Shown here piece after piece: positions 9,017-17,751 of a stretch of DNA of 64,000 nt; the first letter of the stretch is position 1, and each line of letters starts with the position of its first letter. The notes beneath the pieces are model-generated. The model did not search any database. It worked only from the letters and a program-made list of their open reading frames with translations, and was not told the DNA's origin. Location: NCBI RefSeq assembly GCF_001884045.1, contig NZ_MACF01000018.1, positions 1 through 64,000 on the forward strand. Reading direction: 5' to 3'. Source of the DNA: Bacillus mobilis (GTDB lineage: Bacteria > Bacillota > Bacilli > Bacillales > Bacillaceae_G). The translations under genes were made by a program, and so were the position numbers.

Positions 9017-10551
9017 TTCTTTTCCTTCCTTTCCTTCATATCTCGTTGTCGGTTTTCTTGTTTCAAGTTAAGAGAGAGTGGTCGTTTTTTCATTATTTTC
9101 CATGGGGAACGTATGAGAATGTCTTTTAAATCCGAAGCAAATGATGGAGAAAAAGGACTACCATATGGTACACCAAGTGATTCCATAGAAAGAATATGGA
9201 TGATGATAACTGCCATCCCGACCATAATGCCAATGACACCAAATAACGAAGCGATTACCATCATTGGGAATCGAAGAAGCCGAATTCCTGCCGACATTTC
9301 CATATTTGGAATGATGAAAGAAGCGACTGCAGTAATCGATACGACGATAACCATAACATTACTTACGATTCCTGCTTGAACCGCGGCTTGTCCAATGACA
9401 ATCCCTCCTACGACGCCGATCGTTTGTCCAACAGGACCAGGAAGCCGAACCGCAGCTTCGCGGAGCATTTCAAGTACTAATTCCATCAAAAGTGCTTCTA
9501 ATATAGGAGGAAAAGGAATTTTAGCTCGAGATTCTCCAATTGTTAACAATAATTTAAGGGGAATCACTTCATAATGAAAGGAAATCATAGCAATATAAAG
9601 AGCTGGTGCAAATATTGCAATAAATAATCCGGTGAAACGAAGTAATCGAATGAAAGATGGAATCATTGGCCTAAAGCTGTAATCATCTATCGTCTGAAAA
9701 AAAGCTGAAAAAGTCATAGGTCCAATTAATACGCCTGGTGAGCGATCTACAACAACAGCAATTCGTCCATCCAGAATGTGATGGGCCGTTGTGTCAGGAC
9801 GTTCAGTGATAGATAATTGCGGAAAGAGAGTGTAGGAATTATCTTCAACAAATCCTTCTAATTCTCCGGTAGTAAGAATGGCATCCACTTTAATGGATTC
9901 GATACGGCATGCCATTTCTTGTACGACATCTTCATTTGCAGTGTCTGCTAGGTATAGCAAAAAAACCTTTGAAGTAGCTCGTTCACCAACAGTGAATTCC
10001 TTCACTTTCAATTCGCGATTTGGAATATATCGACGAATAAGTGCAAGACTGTCGCTCGCTACCTCATTAAATCCTTCGTGCGAGCTTTTTATGGAAGTTT
10101 CTGTAGTCGGTTCTTCAATACTTCTTTTTGGTGCGGATTGCGTATCTAGTTCTAAAGCTGTAAGTTGTCCATTTATGAATAAAATGCTTTTTCCATGTAA
10201 AAGGGACTGCTCGATGTCTGCCCACTGCTGAACTTTCTGTATATTCCCGATTGTAACGGAGGATTCCCAAAAATCGTCCTCATTCCACTCTTTAAATAGG
10301 AGGGGGCGGAGAATATCAATGTTAATAACAGTTTTATCGACAAGTCCTTCCATATATATAAGTGCAGCTTCTTTTCCGTTTTTTAACGGAAAAGTGCGTG
10401 TAATTAATTCTGGAATACCGCTAAACAGTTTGGACAAGTGCTTTAGATTAAGGGAAAGAGAAGAAGAAATAGATTTTTTTAATTGGTGATCAGCTTGCTC
10501 TTGTGCAGAAAAAGATTTTTCACCACGTATCCATTTATTAAAAGACCCCAT
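9013..10551 (-). CDS. GerA/SpoVAF-family spore germination protein
   Basis: The product is 512 residues. A hydrophilic N-terminal half of about 290 residues is followed by several transmembrane helices (from LRFTGLFIAIFAPALYIAM) with the family hallmark IPFPPILEALLMEL and a Pro/Gly-rich RLPGPVGQTIGVVGG segment. It ends with a short basic tail. GerA subunits form the oligomeric core of the germinant receptor and act as an ion channel. It is the first gene of the A-B-C operon, with ribosome site AAGGAG 11 bases before ATG. A bcr1 repeat ends about 24 bases upstream of the start codon, so the forespore (sigma-G type) promoter must lie within or beyond the repeat. I could not identify it. Confidence 0.93.
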   Translation of the reverse strand: MGSFNKWIRGEKSFSAQEQADHQLKKSISSSLSLNLKHLSKLFSGIPELITRTFPLKNGKEAALIYMEGLVDKTVINIDILRPLLFKEWNEDDFWESSVTIGNIQKVQQWADIEQSLLHGKSILFINGQLTALELDTQSAPKRSIEEPTTETSIKSSHEGFNEVASDSLALIRRYIPNRELKVKEFTVGERATSKVFLLYLADTANEDVVQEMACRIESIKVDAILTTGELEGFVEDNSYTLFPQLSITERPDTTAHHILDGRIAVVVDRSPGVLIGPMTFSAFFQTIDDYSFRPMIPSFIRLLRFTGLFIAIFAPALYIAMISFHYEVIPLKLLLTIGESRAKIPFPPILEALLMELVLEMLREAAVRLPGPVGQTIGVVGGIVIGQAAVQAGIVSNVMVIVVSITAVASFIIPNMEMSAGIRLLRFPMMVIASLFGVIGIMVGMAVIIIHILSMESLGVPYGSPFSPSFASDLKDILIRSPWKIMKKRPLSLNLKQENRQRDMKERKEKK

Positions 10552-10575
10552 TTGTTCGCTTACTCCTTGTCATGT

Positions 10576-10733
10576 ATTATCCCACTTTAATGGGCAGTAA
10601 GACCCCCATCTCAAAATACAGCGAAAGCAAAGAATTTAGATGGGGGATCAACTGCCCATAAAAGTCCGATTGGTGAGGGCTAATAATCAGTGGGGGATGA
10701 AGAAAACCCCCACTGATTAAAGTTTCACTTTAT
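10576..10733 (+). repeat. bcr1 repeat element, copy 1 (158 bp)
   Basis: The boundaries are ATTAT (left) and TTTAT (right). It contains GGGCAGT...ACTGCCC enclosing ACCCCCATCT/AGATGGGGGAT, then a second hairpin ATCAGTGGGGG/CCCCCACTGAT. It has the same orientation as the four other copies in the window. It lies between the gerA-type start and the fdhF promoter. Confidence 0.9.
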
Positions 10734-10786
10734 ATGGGTTATTATGGATAGTTCTATGCGGACATATGCGTAGTTTAAATTTTATA

Positions 10787-10815
10787 TTGTATATTTTTAG
10801 TTTTAACGCTATAAT
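10787..10815 (+). promoter_or_regulatory. sigma-A type promoter of the formate dehydrogenase gene with palindromic operator candidate
   Basis: TTGTAT (10787-10792), a 17-base spacer and TATAAT (10810-10815). The -10 box is inside a 24-base near-perfect palindrome, TTAACGCTATAAT plus its mirror, about 10803-10826, with one mismatched pair. That is where a repressor would bind. Confidence 0.65.
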
Positions 10816-10909
10816 TATAGTGTTAAAGATGGAATCGTGATATGACCTGTTATGAATCTATCGTTTTATTTATGAATAAATGGATTGGTATTTTAGCAAG
10901 ATGTGCTAA

Positions 10910-10979
10910 TAAACTACTCCACCATGATAATAACGTGCCGAAATGTGGTGCGTGTATTTTCGTGGTGGAGTTTTTTTAT
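10910..10979 (+). terminator. terminator-like hairpin in the fdhF leader (attenuator candidate)
   Basis: ACTCCACCA pairs with TGGTGGAGT. Inside it ACGTGCC pairs with GGTGCGT by two GU pairs. Seven T's follow, and the fdhF ribosome site is only about 10 bases further on. It lies about 100 nt downstream of the promoter, so read-through must be allowed for fdhF to be expressed. Confidence 0.7.
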
Positions 10980-11000
10980 TCTCAAAAAGGGGGAAAGACC

Positions 11001-13940
11001 ATGAATAACAACATGGTTCATATTACAATTGACGGAAAAAAGTATACAGCGGAGCCTGGTTCAACGATATTGGGTGTTATTAATGAGAACGGGATTGAAC
11101 ATCCGCAAATTTGTTACGTGCCAGAAGTAGATCCTATTCAAACATGTGACACTTGTATTGTAGAAGTTGACGGAAAGTTAATGCGCTCTTGTTCGACAGT
11201 GGCGACGGAAGGTATGAATATTGAACGTAATTCTACTCGTGCAAAAGAAGCACAAACAGAGGCGATGGATCGGTTACTAGAAAATCATTTATTATACTGT
11301 ACTGTATGTGATAACAACAATGGGAACTGTAAGCTGCATAATACAGCAGAACTAATGGAGATTGAACATCAAAAATATCCTTATGAACCGAAAGTAGATG
11401 TAAGTGAAGTTGATATGACGCATCCGTTTTATCGCTACGATCCTAATCAATGTATTGCATGCGGTCAATGTGTTGAGGTATGTCAAAACTTACAAGTAAA
11501 TGAAACGTTATCAATAGACTGGGAAGCGGAACGCCCACGAGTTATTTGGGATGAAGGAGTCGATATTAATGATTCTTCATGCGTGAGCTGTGGTCAATGT
11601 GTAACCATTTGTCCTTGTAATGCTTTAATGGAGAAAACGATGCTCGGTGAAGCTGGATTTATGACGGGATTAAAACCAGATATTCTTGAACCAATGGTAG
11701 ATTTAATTAAAGAAGTTGAGCCTGGATATAGCGGCATTTTTGCGGTATCAGAAGTGGAAGCGGCCATGCGTGATACTCGTACGAAGAAAACGAAAACAGT
11801 TTGTACATTTTGTGGTGTAGGTTGTTCATTTGAAGTGTGGACGAAAGGGCGTAAAATCCTTAAAGTACAGCCTTCTTCTGATGCGCCAGTTAACGCAATT
11901 TCTACTTGTGTAAAAGGGAAATTCGGTTGGGATTTCGTAAATTCTAAAGAAAGAATTACAAAACCTTTAATTCGTAAAAATGGAACATTTGTTGAATCTA
12001 CATGGGAAGAGGCACTACATGTAGTTGCAAGTAAATTAGGATCTATTAAAGAAGAATACGGTAAAGATGCTATCGGTTTTATTTCTTCATCAAAAATTAC
12101 GAATGAAGACAATTATGTTATTCAAAAATTAGCTCGACAAGTATTTGAAACGAATAATATTGATAACTGCTCACGTTATTGTCAATCACCAGCGACAGAC
12201 GGATTATTCCGTACAATTGGTATGGGCGGAGATGCAGGAACGATTAAAGATATCGCAAAATCCGGTCTTGTTATTATTGTAGGTTGTAATCCGACAGAAG
12301 GTCATCCTGTTTTAGCTACACGTATTAAACGTGCGCATAAATTACACGGACAAAAATTAATTGTCGCTGATCTGCGTAAAACAGAAATGGCAGAGCGCTC
12401 AGACGTCTTTATTAGTCCAAAACAAGGAACAGATCAAGTATGGTTAATGGCTGTTACGAAATATATGATTGATCAAGGCTGGCACGATCAACGATTTATT
12501 GATGAGAATGTAAACTTCTTTGAAGATTTCAAAGAGAGTCTGACAGAATATACACTTGAATATGCAGAAGAAATGACTGATATTTCAAAAGAAACACTTA
12601 TTCAAATGGCTGAAATGATTCGTGATGCAGATGGTACATGTATCCTTTGGGGTATGGGCGTAACGCAAAATACGGGTGGTTCTGATACTTCCGCTGCGAT
12701 TTCAAACTTACTTCTTGCAACAGGTAATTATCGTCGTCCAGGTGCTGGTGCATATCCACTTCGAGGTCATAATAACGTACAAGGTGCTTGTGATATGGGT
12801 ACTTTACCAGGATGGCTTCCAGGATATCAGCACGTTACTAACGATATGGAGCGTGCGAAATTTGAAATGGCTTACGGAGTGAAAATTAATAGTGAACCAG
12901 GTCTTAATAATATTGAAATGCTTCATGCAATTGATGAAGGGAAAATGAAAGCTATGTATCTTGTTGGAGAGGATATGGCTCTTGTAGACTCTAATGCGAA
13001 CCATGTACATGAAGTATTATCAAGCCTTGATTTCTTCGTTGTGCAAGATGTTTTCTTATCTAAAACTGCTCAATATGCAGATGTTGTATTACCAGCAGCA
13101 CCGTCTCTTGAGAAAGAAGGTACTTTCACAAATACAGAGCGCCGTGTACAAAGATTGTATCAAGTTCTTCCTACGCTTGGAGATGCGAAGCCAGACTGGT
13201 GGATTGTGCAGGAGATTGCGAATAAATTAGGTGCAAACTGGAATTATAGCCATCCAAGTGAAATTTTTGCTGAAATGGCAAGTTTATCACCACTATTCTC
13301 ACAAGCAAATTATGAAGTACTTGAAGGATGGAATAGTTTCCATTGGGGAAGTTTTGATGGAACAAATACACCACTTCTGTTCCAAGATGGATTTAACTTC
13401 CCAGATAAAAGAGCGCGTTTTGCAATTGCTGATTGGGTACGTCCAGCTGAATTCCCAGCGGAGTTCGATCTTCACATTAATAACGGCCGTATGCTTGAGC
13501 ATTTCCATGAAGGGAATATGACAAATAAATCAACAGGTATTCAAACGAAAGTGCCTGGCGTTTTCGTTGAAATTTCTCCAGCGCTTGCGAAAGAACGTGG
13601 AGTGAAAACAGGTTCATTAGTTCGTCTTGTCTCTCCTTTTGGAGCATTAAAATTACGCGCACTTGTAACAGACCGTGTAAAAGCGAATGAGTTATATTTA
13701 CCGATGAACTCTACAGATAATGAAACAGCAATTAATTTCTTAACAGGTCCTGCAGTTGATACGCGTACGAACACACCTGCTTATAAACAGACGAAAGTGC
13801 GTATGGAATTGCTAGAAGTTGATGGCGAAAATCCGATGCCAAAAGCGAACCCACGCAATAAAAAACGTCACCCTCAAGCTGGTATTGAGGTAGATCGTAA
13901 GTGGGCACGTTCAGGGTATGTGCATTTAACGGATAAGTAG
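11001..13940 (+). CDS. fdhF: formate dehydrogenase alpha subunit, NuoG-type N-terminus
   Basis: The product is 979 residues from ATG 11001, 4 bases after AAAGGGGGAAA; the frame is also open back to 10842 but that part overlaps the leader hairpin. In order: a 2Fe-2S plant-type domain (C38, C49, C52, C64), an NADH-dehydrogenase-G-like segment, two 4Fe-4S ferredoxin motifs (CIACGQC, CVSCGQC), the molybdopterin oxidoreductase 4Fe-4S motif (CTFCGVGC), the Mo-bisPGD catalytic domain and the C-terminal dinucleotide-binding domain. The probable Mo ligand is a Cys in NIDNCSRYCQSPA, so it is a Cys, not Sec, enzyme. It would oxidise formate to CO2 in the cytoplasm. It resembles B. subtilis YrhE, with the same DUF1641 neighbour. 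Confidence 0.93.
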   Translation: MNNNMVHITIDGKKYTAEPGSTILGVINENGIEHPQICYVPEVDPIQTCDTCIVEVDGKLMRSCSTVATEGMNIERNSTRAKEAQTEAMDRLLENHLLYCTVCDNNNGNCKLHNTAELMEIEHQKYPYEPKVDVSEVDMTHPFYRYDPNQCIACGQCVEVCQNLQVNETLSIDWEAERPRVIWDEGVDINDSSCVSCGQCVTICPCNALMEKTMLGEAGFMTGLKPDILEPMVDLIKEVEPGYSGIFAVSEVEAAMRDTRTKKTKTVCTFCGVGCSFEVWTKGRKILKVQPSSDAPVNAISTCVKGKFGWDFVNSKERITKPLIRKNGTFVESTWEEALHVVASKLGSIKEEYGKDAIGFISSSKITNEDNYVIQKLARQVFETNNIDNCSRYCQSPATDGLFRTIGMGGDAGTIKDIAKSGLVIIVGCNPTEGHPVLATRIKRAHKLHGQKLIVADLRKTEMAERSDVFISPKQGTDQVWLMAVTKYMIDQGWHDQRFIDENVNFFEDFKESLTEYTLEYAEEMTDISKETLIQMAEMIRDADGTCILWGMGVTQNTGGSDTSAAISNLLLATGNYRRPGAGAYPLRGHNNVQGACDMGTLPGWLPGYQHVTNDMERAKFEMAYGVKINSEPGLNNIEMLHAIDEGKMKAMYLVGEDMALVDSNANHVHEVLSSLDFFVVQDVFLSKTAQYADVVLPAAPSLEKEGTFTNTERRVQRLYQVLPTLGDAKPDWWIVQEIANKLGANWNYSHPSEIFAEMASLSPLFSQANYEVLEGWNSFHWGSFDGTNTPLLFQDGFNFPDKRARFAIADWVRPAEFPAEFDLHINNGRMLEHFHEGNMTNKSTGIQTKVPGVFVEISPALAKERGVKTGSLVRLVSPFGALKLRALVTDRVKANELYLPMNSTDNETAINFLTGPAVDTRTNTPAYKQTKVRMELLEVDGENPMPKANPRNKKRHPQAGIEVDRKWARSGYVHLTDK

Positions 13941-13952
13941 GAGGAGAAAAAT

Positions 13953-14435
13953 ATGGCTGCACCTATAAAAATGATTCAAAAACAAGAATTAACTGAGGAA
14001 GAAATAAAACAGCAAAAATTAGATGATTTAAAAGAACTTCTAGCTAATAATGAAGAAGCTTTAAATCAAATGTTTAATATTGTCGGTGAATTAAATGACA
14101 TCGGAATGCTAGAAGCCGCAAATTCTATGCTAAAAGCGAAAGAACCAATCGCAAAAATTGTTCTTGGCCAAGTGACTCGTGAGCCTGTTACAAATTTAAT
14201 TAATAATATGATGGGCGCTGCAGGTGCTTTAACAGAACTTGATCCGGAACTTACGAAAAAGCTTATAGGTAGTTTATTAGTAGGACTAGAAGAAGGTAAT
14301 GAACATCTAGAGAGTAATAAAAAAGTAGGGGTATTCGATCTTATGAAAGTATTGAAAGACCCAGACATTAACCGTGCTATCGGGTTTGGGCTTCATTTCT
14401 TAAAAGGTATGGGTAAAGGGTTAAAAGACGAATAA
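13953..14435 (+). CDS. DUF1641 protein, formate dehydrogenase partner (YrhD-like)
   Basis: The product is 160 residues, 12 bases after the fdhF stop, with ribosome site GGAGGAG. It is helical and soluble, with a Gly/Ala-rich central helix (NNMMGAAGALTELDPEL) and a C-terminal GIGxxLHFLKGMGKGL-like stretch (here IGFGLHFLKGMGKGL). Both are typical of DUF1641. The yrhE-yrhD pair in B. subtilis has the same order, and DUF1641 proteins are thought to be small subunits or assembly partners of this formate dehydrogenase type. The biochemical role is not established from sequence. Confidence 0.85.
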   Translation: MAAPIKMIQKQELTEEEIKQQKLDDLKELLANNEEALNQMFNIVGELNDIGMLEAANSMLKAKEPIAKIVLGQVTREPVTNLINNMMGAAGALTELDPELTKKLIGSLLVGLEEGNEHLESNKKVGVFDLMKVLKDPDINRAIGFGLHFLKGMGKGLKDE

Positions 14436-14440
14436 TCTTC

Positions 14441-14500
14441 ATGAAGTGAATCTTTTCGCCCAAATGTTTGTACGAAATATTTTGGGCGGAAGACTCATTT
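14441..14500 (+). terminator. large hairpin after fdhF-DUF1641, probable terminator
   Basis: CGCCCAAA pairs with TTTTGGGCG, extended outward by GAATCTT/AAGACTC. The T-run after it is weak (ATTTT), so it could equally be an RNA-processing or partial terminator. Confidence 0.5.
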
Positions 14501-14551
14501 TGGTAAAATATATAATAAAGTAAAATGAGGATTTTTTGGAGGTATAATTGT

Positions 14552-14896
14552 ATGTCAAAAAAAGTACATGAATTTAATGATATGATACGAAAACTTCGAA
14601 AGGAACTTTTCGGAAAAGGACCGGAACGAATTCATACTGTTTTTGCTGAAAATATGGCGATTGCGACCCTTTACGGAAACTTAACACCTACTGAAAAATT
14701 CATTTCAAGTACGATGGACGGTGCGGAAATGGTTCATTTGGCTAGAACGAAAATGATTCAAGAAGTGTATGCTGCGAATTCCCGTGAACATTTGGAGGAA
14801 CTTGTTGGAGCGAAATTAGTGAATTTATTTTCAGATATGAAAGTAGAAGAAGATATTGCAGTTTCGGTATTCGTTTTTGATAAAAATATAACGTGA
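14552..14896 (+). CDS. MpsC-family (DUF2294) protein
   Basis: The product is 114 residues from ATG 14552, which follows TGGAGGT at 14537-14543. It carries the DUF2294 hallmarks GPERIHTVFAENMAIATLYG and LTPTEKFI. The family was renamed after MpsC, a subunit linked to a Na+-translocating, membrane-potential-generating system in staphylococci. Its position here, 16 bases before fdhD, suggests a role alongside formate dehydrogenase or a link between dissolved CO2/formate handling and ion transport. This is inference. No transmembrane segment is visible. Confidence 0.75.
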   Translation: MSKKVHEFNDMIRKLRKELFGKGPERIHTVFAENMAIATLYGNLTPTEKFISSTMDGAEMVHLARTKMIQEVYAANSREHLEELVGAKLVNLFSDMKVEEDIAVSVFVFDKNIT

Positions 14897-14912
14897 GAGA
14901 AGGATACTGATC

Positions 14913-15710
14913 GTGAAACCGATACAGGTAGAAAGAGAAATCTTTCGTTATGAACAAGGGGCGTTTAAACATATAGAGGACAGCATTGTAACAGAGTTTC
15001 CAGTCACGATTAAAATGAACGGACAGGAGTTTGTTACAATGGTTAGTACTCCAGAATATATAGAAGACATGGTAATAGGCTTCTTAGCATCTGAAGGAAT
15101 CATTCGGAAGTATGAAGATATTGATGACATATGGGTACAAGAGAAAGAAGGATTTGTACATGTCACAACGAAAAAAGTGAACCCGTATTACGAACAAATG
15201 CAAAATAAACGTTATATTACTTCATGCTGTGGTATGAGTAGACAAGGGTTTGTTTTTGCGAATGATGCACTAAGCGCAAAAAAAATGAATGGCGTCCATG
15301 TACAGGTTGCTGCAGAAGACTGTTTTCGATTAATGAAAGAAATGCAGCAATCTGCAGAGACATTTCGTCATACAGGTGGCGTTCATAATGCATCTTTGTG
15401 TGATGTGAATGCTATTATTTTAAGCCGAATGGATATCGGTAGACATAATGCATTAGATAAAATTTACGGTTATTGCTTAAAAAATAATATTTCTATAAGT
15501 GATAAAATCATTGTTTTTAGTGGTCGTATTTCTTCGGAAATATTATTGAAAGTTGCAAAAATTGGTTGTGAAATTATACTCTCAAAATCAGCTCCAACTG
15601 AGTTGGCTTTGCAGCTAGCAGAAGAATTAGGTATTACTACGATAGGATTTATTCGGAATCAATCCTTAAACGTATATACACATCCAGAGCGTGTTTTAAA
15701 TATAAAATAA
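14913..15710 (+). CDS. fdhD: formate dehydrogenase accessory sulfurtransferase FdhD
   Basis: The product is 265 residues from GTG 14913 behind AGAGAAGGA. It carries the CC motif in [11 protein letters not shown], where FdhD enzymes pass sulfur from a cysteine desulfurase to the Mo-bisPGD cofactor. It also has the conserved [10 protein letters not shown] and [13 protein letters not shown] motifs. It is required to activate formate dehydrogenase, which fits the gene three places upstream. The next gene, moaA, is 20 bases on. Confidence 0.93.
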   Translation: MKPIQVEREIFRYEQGAFKHIEDSIVTEFPVTIKMNGQEFVTMVSTPEYIEDMVIGFLASEGIIRKYEDIDDIWVQEKEGFVHVTTKKVNPYYEQMQNKRYITSCCGMSRQGFVFANDALSAKKMNGVHVQVAAEDCFRLMKEMQQSAETFRHTGGVHNASLCDVNAIILSRMDIGRHNALDKIYGYCLKNNISISDKIIVFSGRISSEILLKVAKIGCEIILSKSAPTELALQLAEELGITTIGFIRNQSLNVYTHPERVLNIK

Positions 15711-15730
15711 GTAAAAGCGAGGCAATAAAT

Positions 15731-16747
15731 ATGAAATCTGTCACATTAGACAAACTACAACGTCCTTTAAAGGATTTACGTATTTCTGTTACTGATCGCT
15801 GTAATTTTCGCTGTCGTTATTGTATGCCAGAAGAAATATTTGGTCCTGATTATTCGTTTTTGTCTAATGATAAAATTTTATCTTTTGATGAGATTGAAAG
15901 GATAACACGTATTTTTGTTTCTTTAGGTGTAAGAAAGTTACGAATTACGGGCGGAGAACCGTTACTTCGAAGAGGTCTTCCGCAGCTTATTGAGCGCCTT
16001 AATAAAATAGATGGTGTGGAGGATATCGGTTTAACAACCAATGGATCGTTACTTAAAAAGTTTGCTCCTGATTTATATAAGGCAGGTTTATCACGTGTGA
16101 CAGTTAGTTTAGATTCCTTAGAAGAAGATCGTTTTTTCTATTTGAATGGTAATAGAAGCAAAGTGCAAAGAGTTCTAGAAGGAATACAGGCTGCAGCTGA
16201 AGTTGGTATGAAAATTAAAATAAACATGGTCGTTCAAAAGGAAAAAAACGAACAGGACATCTTGCAGATGGCACAATATTTTAAGGAAAATAAGCATATT
16301 CTTCGTTTTATTGAGTATATGGACGTTGGGAATTATAACGGTTGGGAATTAAAAGAGGTCGTCTCGAAACAAGAAATAGTAGATGCGATTCATCAAGTTA
16401 TGCCATTAGAACGGATAGAAGCGAATTATGCAGGTGAAGTTGCGACTCGCTATCGTTATATTGGAAGTAGTGAAGAGATAGGTATTATTTCATCCGTAAC
16501 AGATTCTTTCTGCTCCTCATGTACGAGAGCCCGTATTTCTGCAGAAGGAAAATTATATACTTGTTTGTTCGCTTCTAAAGGAAATGACTTGAGAGAACTA
16601 CTTCGATCTGGATATACTGACGATGAAATAACATATATCGTACGTGATATATGGAACAACCGAGAAGATCGTTATTCAGATGAACGCTTAAGTCATACTA
16701 GTAAAAAAAGAGCGCCTAAAATTGAAATGTCACATATTGGTGGTTGA
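15731..16747 (+). CDS. moaA: GTP 3',8-cyclase MoaA
   Basis: The product is 338 residues. It is a radical-SAM enzyme with N-terminal CNFRCRYC (CxxxCxxC cluster) and a second C-terminal cluster, CSSCTRA...YTCLF. It ends in the Gly-Gly (HIGG) needed for catalysis. It performs the first step of molybdenum cofactor synthesis, cyclising GTP to 3',8-cyclo-dihydro-GTP; MoaC, the next enzyme, is not in this window. It lies 20 bases after fdhD in the same operon. Confidence 0.95.
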   Translation: MKSVTLDKLQRPLKDLRISVTDRCNFRCRYCMPEEIFGPDYSFLSNDKILSFDEIERITRIFVSLGVRKLRITGGEPLLRRGLPQLIERLNKIDGVEDIGLTTNGSLLKKFAPDLYKAGLSRVTVSLDSLEEDRFFYLNGNRSKVQRVLEGIQAAAEVGMKIKINMVVQKEKNEQDILQMAQYFKENKHILRFIEYMDVGNYNGWELKEVVSKQEIVDAIHQVMPLERIEANYAGEVATRYRYIGSSEEIGIISSVTDSFCSSCTRARISAEGKLYTCLFASKGNDLRELLRSGYTDDEITYIVRDIWNNREDRYSDERLSHTSKKRAPKIEMSHIGG

Positions 16748-16837
16748 TATATAAGAGTGACGCTTTGATGAAGTATATACAAAATGGGAAATGTGCAACG
16801 GTTGTAGATTTTCTATTTTATAGTAAAAGTGATGATT

Positions 16838-16922
16838 GATATCTCTGTAAAAGATGTGCAGAGAAATTAAGCAGCATTCAAAAACCTTCATTTTGAGGAG
16901 GTTTTTTGAAGCTGCTTTTTTA
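16838..16922 (+). terminator. tandem hairpins between moaA and the formate channel gene
   Basis: A small TCTCTG/CAGAGA hairpin (about 16841-16866) is followed by a strong terminator, AAGCAGC..TTCAAAAA with TTTTTGAAGCTGCTT and a T-run (16869-16922). The terminator ends the fdhD-moaA transcript or attenuates entry into the channel gene. Confidence 0.8.
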
Positions 16923-16947
16923 TTTGGAGAAAATGGAGGAATTGGTA

Positions 16948-17727
16948 ATGGCATTTCATAAACCGGAACAAATTGCTGAGCTTGTAATTGAGGCCGGTGT
17001 CCAAAAGGTAAGTCAGACGTTGCCAGCAATGCTTATTCTCGGTTTTTTAGGAGGAGCGTTTATTTCGTTAGGTTTTTTGCTTAACATTCGCGTTTTAGGT
17101 AATTTACCTGAGCGCTGGGGTAGTTTAGTCAATATTTTAGGAGGAGCGGTTTTTCCTGTGGGATTAATGCTCGTTGTATTAGCAGGAGGAGAATTAATTA
17201 CCGGAAATATGATGTCACTTTCTATGGCGCTTTATGCCAAGAAAATTACATTGGTAAGTGTACTAAATAATTGGGTTTGGATTACTTTCATGAATTTCGT
17301 TGGAGCCATTTTTGTTGCGTATTGTTTCGGTCATCTTGGCGGATTAACAGAGGGAGAGTATTTAAATAAAACGGTAGCGATAGCAGAAGGAAAGTTACAT
17401 GAAACGTTTGGGAGAACTTTAATTTTAGCGATTGGATGTAATTGGCTCGTTTGTCTTGCGCTATGGCTCGCTTATGGGACGAGTGATTTTGTCGGAAAAA
17501 TAATCGGAATTTGGATTCCAATTATGGCATTTGTAGTGATTGGATTTCAGCAAGTGGTAGCAAATATGTTTGTTATTTCAGCAGTTATTTTTGCAGGTCA
17601 TCTGACGTGGATGGATCTTGCTAGAAATTTTGTTCCTGTTTTTATCGGAAATGTAATTGGAGGAGCTGGATTTGTCGGATTTGCTTACTTTGCTTGTTAT
17701 CAAAAACAACATTCTAATATGAAATAG
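16948..17727 (+). CDS. formate/nitrite transporter (FNT/FocA family), YrhG-like
   Basis: The product is 259 residues from ATG 16948, after GGAGG at 16935-16939; earlier in-frame starts overlap the terminator. It has six hydrophobic segments with the FNT features GGAFISLGFLL, GGELITGNMM and NWLVCLALWLA. FNT proteins are pentameric channels for formate or nitrite. The setting between Moco and formate dehydrogenase genes favours formate. It follows the terminator and precedes moeB by 24 bases, so it may start a second transcription unit. Confidence 0.92.
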   Translation: MAFHKPEQIAELVIEAGVQKVSQTLPAMLILGFLGGAFISLGFLLNIRVLGNLPERWGSLVNILGGAVFPVGLMLVVLAGGELITGNMMSLSMALYAKKITLVSVLNNWVWITFMNFVGAIFVAYCFGHLGGLTEGEYLNKTVAIAEGKLHETFGRTLILAIGCNWLVCLALWLAYGTSDFVGKIIGIWIPIMAFVVIGFQQVVANMFVISAVIFAGHLTWMDLARNFVPVFIGNVIGGAGFVGFAYFACYQKQHSNMK

Positions 17728-17751
17728 AGTTCGTGAGAGGAAGGGTATGTA

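Noticed and set aside
10803-10826. fdhF palindrome as a ModE, Rex, Fnr or PerR site
   Set aside because: It shares A/T-rich dyad symmetry with such sites but does not match any consensus well enough to name a regulator.
10842-11000. 53-codon in-frame extension of fdhF
   Set aside because: It would encode the leader hairpin and has no ribosome site; the 2Fe-2S domain starts naturally after 11001.
11594-13962. Several antisense ORFs inside fdhF
   Set aside because: Shadows of a gene with strong coding signature; no starts with ribosome sites and no recognisable products.
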